Part shown: piece after piece, positions 33,354 through 33,623 of the stretch
Layout: each line of letters starts with the position of its first letter
How positions within the stretch are numbered: the stretch's first letter is position 1
Origin: an uncultured Verrucomicrobiales bacterium
Lineage (GTDB): Bacteria > Verrucomicrobiota > Verrucomicrobiia > Verrucomicrobiales > Akkermansiaceae
Assembly: GCA_949373085.1 (NCBI GenBank)
Contig: CASICJ010000065.1
Span: forward strand, 1 to 33,623
Direction of reading: 5' to 3'
DNA length: 33,623 nt
Notes under the pieces: generated by a model
Database searches by the model: none
The model's input: only the letters and a program-made list of their open reading frames with translations
Told to the model about the DNA's origin: nothing
Translations under genes and position numbers: made by a program

Positions 33354-33623
33354 TTCTAGCCTATGACTATCAGCTAGGCGCATTAGGGGTCAAGCTTGGG
33401 GGCTTGTGGCTACCGAAGGGGATTTTAAGATCAATGGCAAAACAGCCTTCATCAGATAAGCGTGTTAGATACCGGATTTGTGTCACTACTTATCGCGAGC
33501 AAAAGCCTCCATACTGATCCCCGTATCTCTAATCGTGGTTCGTTGTTAGGGAAACGGGGTTCAGTTAGAGTTGGTTCGGCTCAGCTCTTCTCTCGAAAGG
33601 CCGATTCACCCCTCCCCTTTCCT
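33354..33623 (-). promoter_or_regulatory. Upstream region of the precursor array
   Basis: This 270-nt region holds the presumed promoter of the array. On the minus strand TTGACC (33388-33393) and GATAGT (33366-33371) are spaced 16 nt, a moderate sigma70-like pair that would give an almost leaderless transcript. A hairpin GCCTA/TAGGC (33359-33363 with 33375-33379) lies directly before the first ATG and overlaps the -10. The dispersed-repeat copy is at 33555-33579. No gene is seen. Confidence 0.35.
33555..33579 (+). repeat. Dispersed repeat, right copy
   Basis: This is the partner of 77-101 (23 of 25 identical, same orientation), in intergenic DNA at the right end of the window. Compared with the left copy it carries about 13 additional nt between the upstream GGTTCG block and this core. 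Confidence 0.5.

Overview
The window most likely comes from a Verrucomicrobiota genome, probably a marine relative of Opitutales/Puniceicoccales. This is inferred from protein types. The giant secreted protein carries 'GloVer' tandem repeats (known from Gloeobacter and Verrucomicrobia). There is a FecR-TPR-barrel gene next to a CHASE2 cyclase, and Shine-Dalgarno sequences are mostly absent. No rRNA, tRNA or CRISPR array was seen.

Layout. 1-1591: a gene-poor end with an apparently intact IS3-family element. 1665-7565 (minus): a 1966-residue secreted protein with about 14 GloVer repeats, Fn3-like and PEGA-like modules and a trypsin-like protease with a visible His/Asp/Ser triad. 7849-14738 (plus): a three-gene unit made of a FecR-TPR-outer-membrane-barrel protein, a CHASE2 class III adenylate cyclase and a membrane-anchored unknown. 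The first two genes are broken by three +1 frameshifts. 15142-16556: a small cyclic-nucleotide-binding-fold protein, convergent with a metallo-beta-lactamase-fold hydrolase. 17090-29072 (minus): a compact six-gene operon. In transcription order it encodes a fatty acyl-AMP ligase-ACP-condensation protein, a cyclic-nucleotide-binding-fold protein, an HlyD-type adaptor, a C39 peptidase/ABC exporter, a second NHLM-type ABC ATPase and a NodT/TolC-like outer membrane channel. 29595-32324 (plus): a coiled-coil protein and a GAF-GAF-PAS adenylate cyclase. 32364-33353 (minus): a tandem array of three intact and one decayed precursor genes with Nif11-type leaders ending in GG, followed by very short Arg/Gly-rich cores ending in Cys.

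How it fits together. The precursors, the GG-cleaving C39 exporter, the second ABC ATPase, HlyD adaptor and outer membrane channel form a complete RiPP-type export system (NHLM/Nif11 class). No usual RiPP maturase (LanM, YcaO, radical SAM, GNAT) is present. The only candidate tailoring enzyme is the FAAL-ACP-C protein, which has a condensation domain but no amino-acid-loading module. The most interesting hypothesis is therefore a lipidated ribosomal peptide whose fatty acyl group is installed by an NRPS-type starter condensation domain. The surroundings are rich in cAMP-related genes: two adenylate cyclases, two stand-alone cyclic-nucleotide-binding folds and an MBL-fold hydrolase. Both binding folds have Ala where the cyclic-phosphate-binding Arg should be, so the cAMP link is uncertain.
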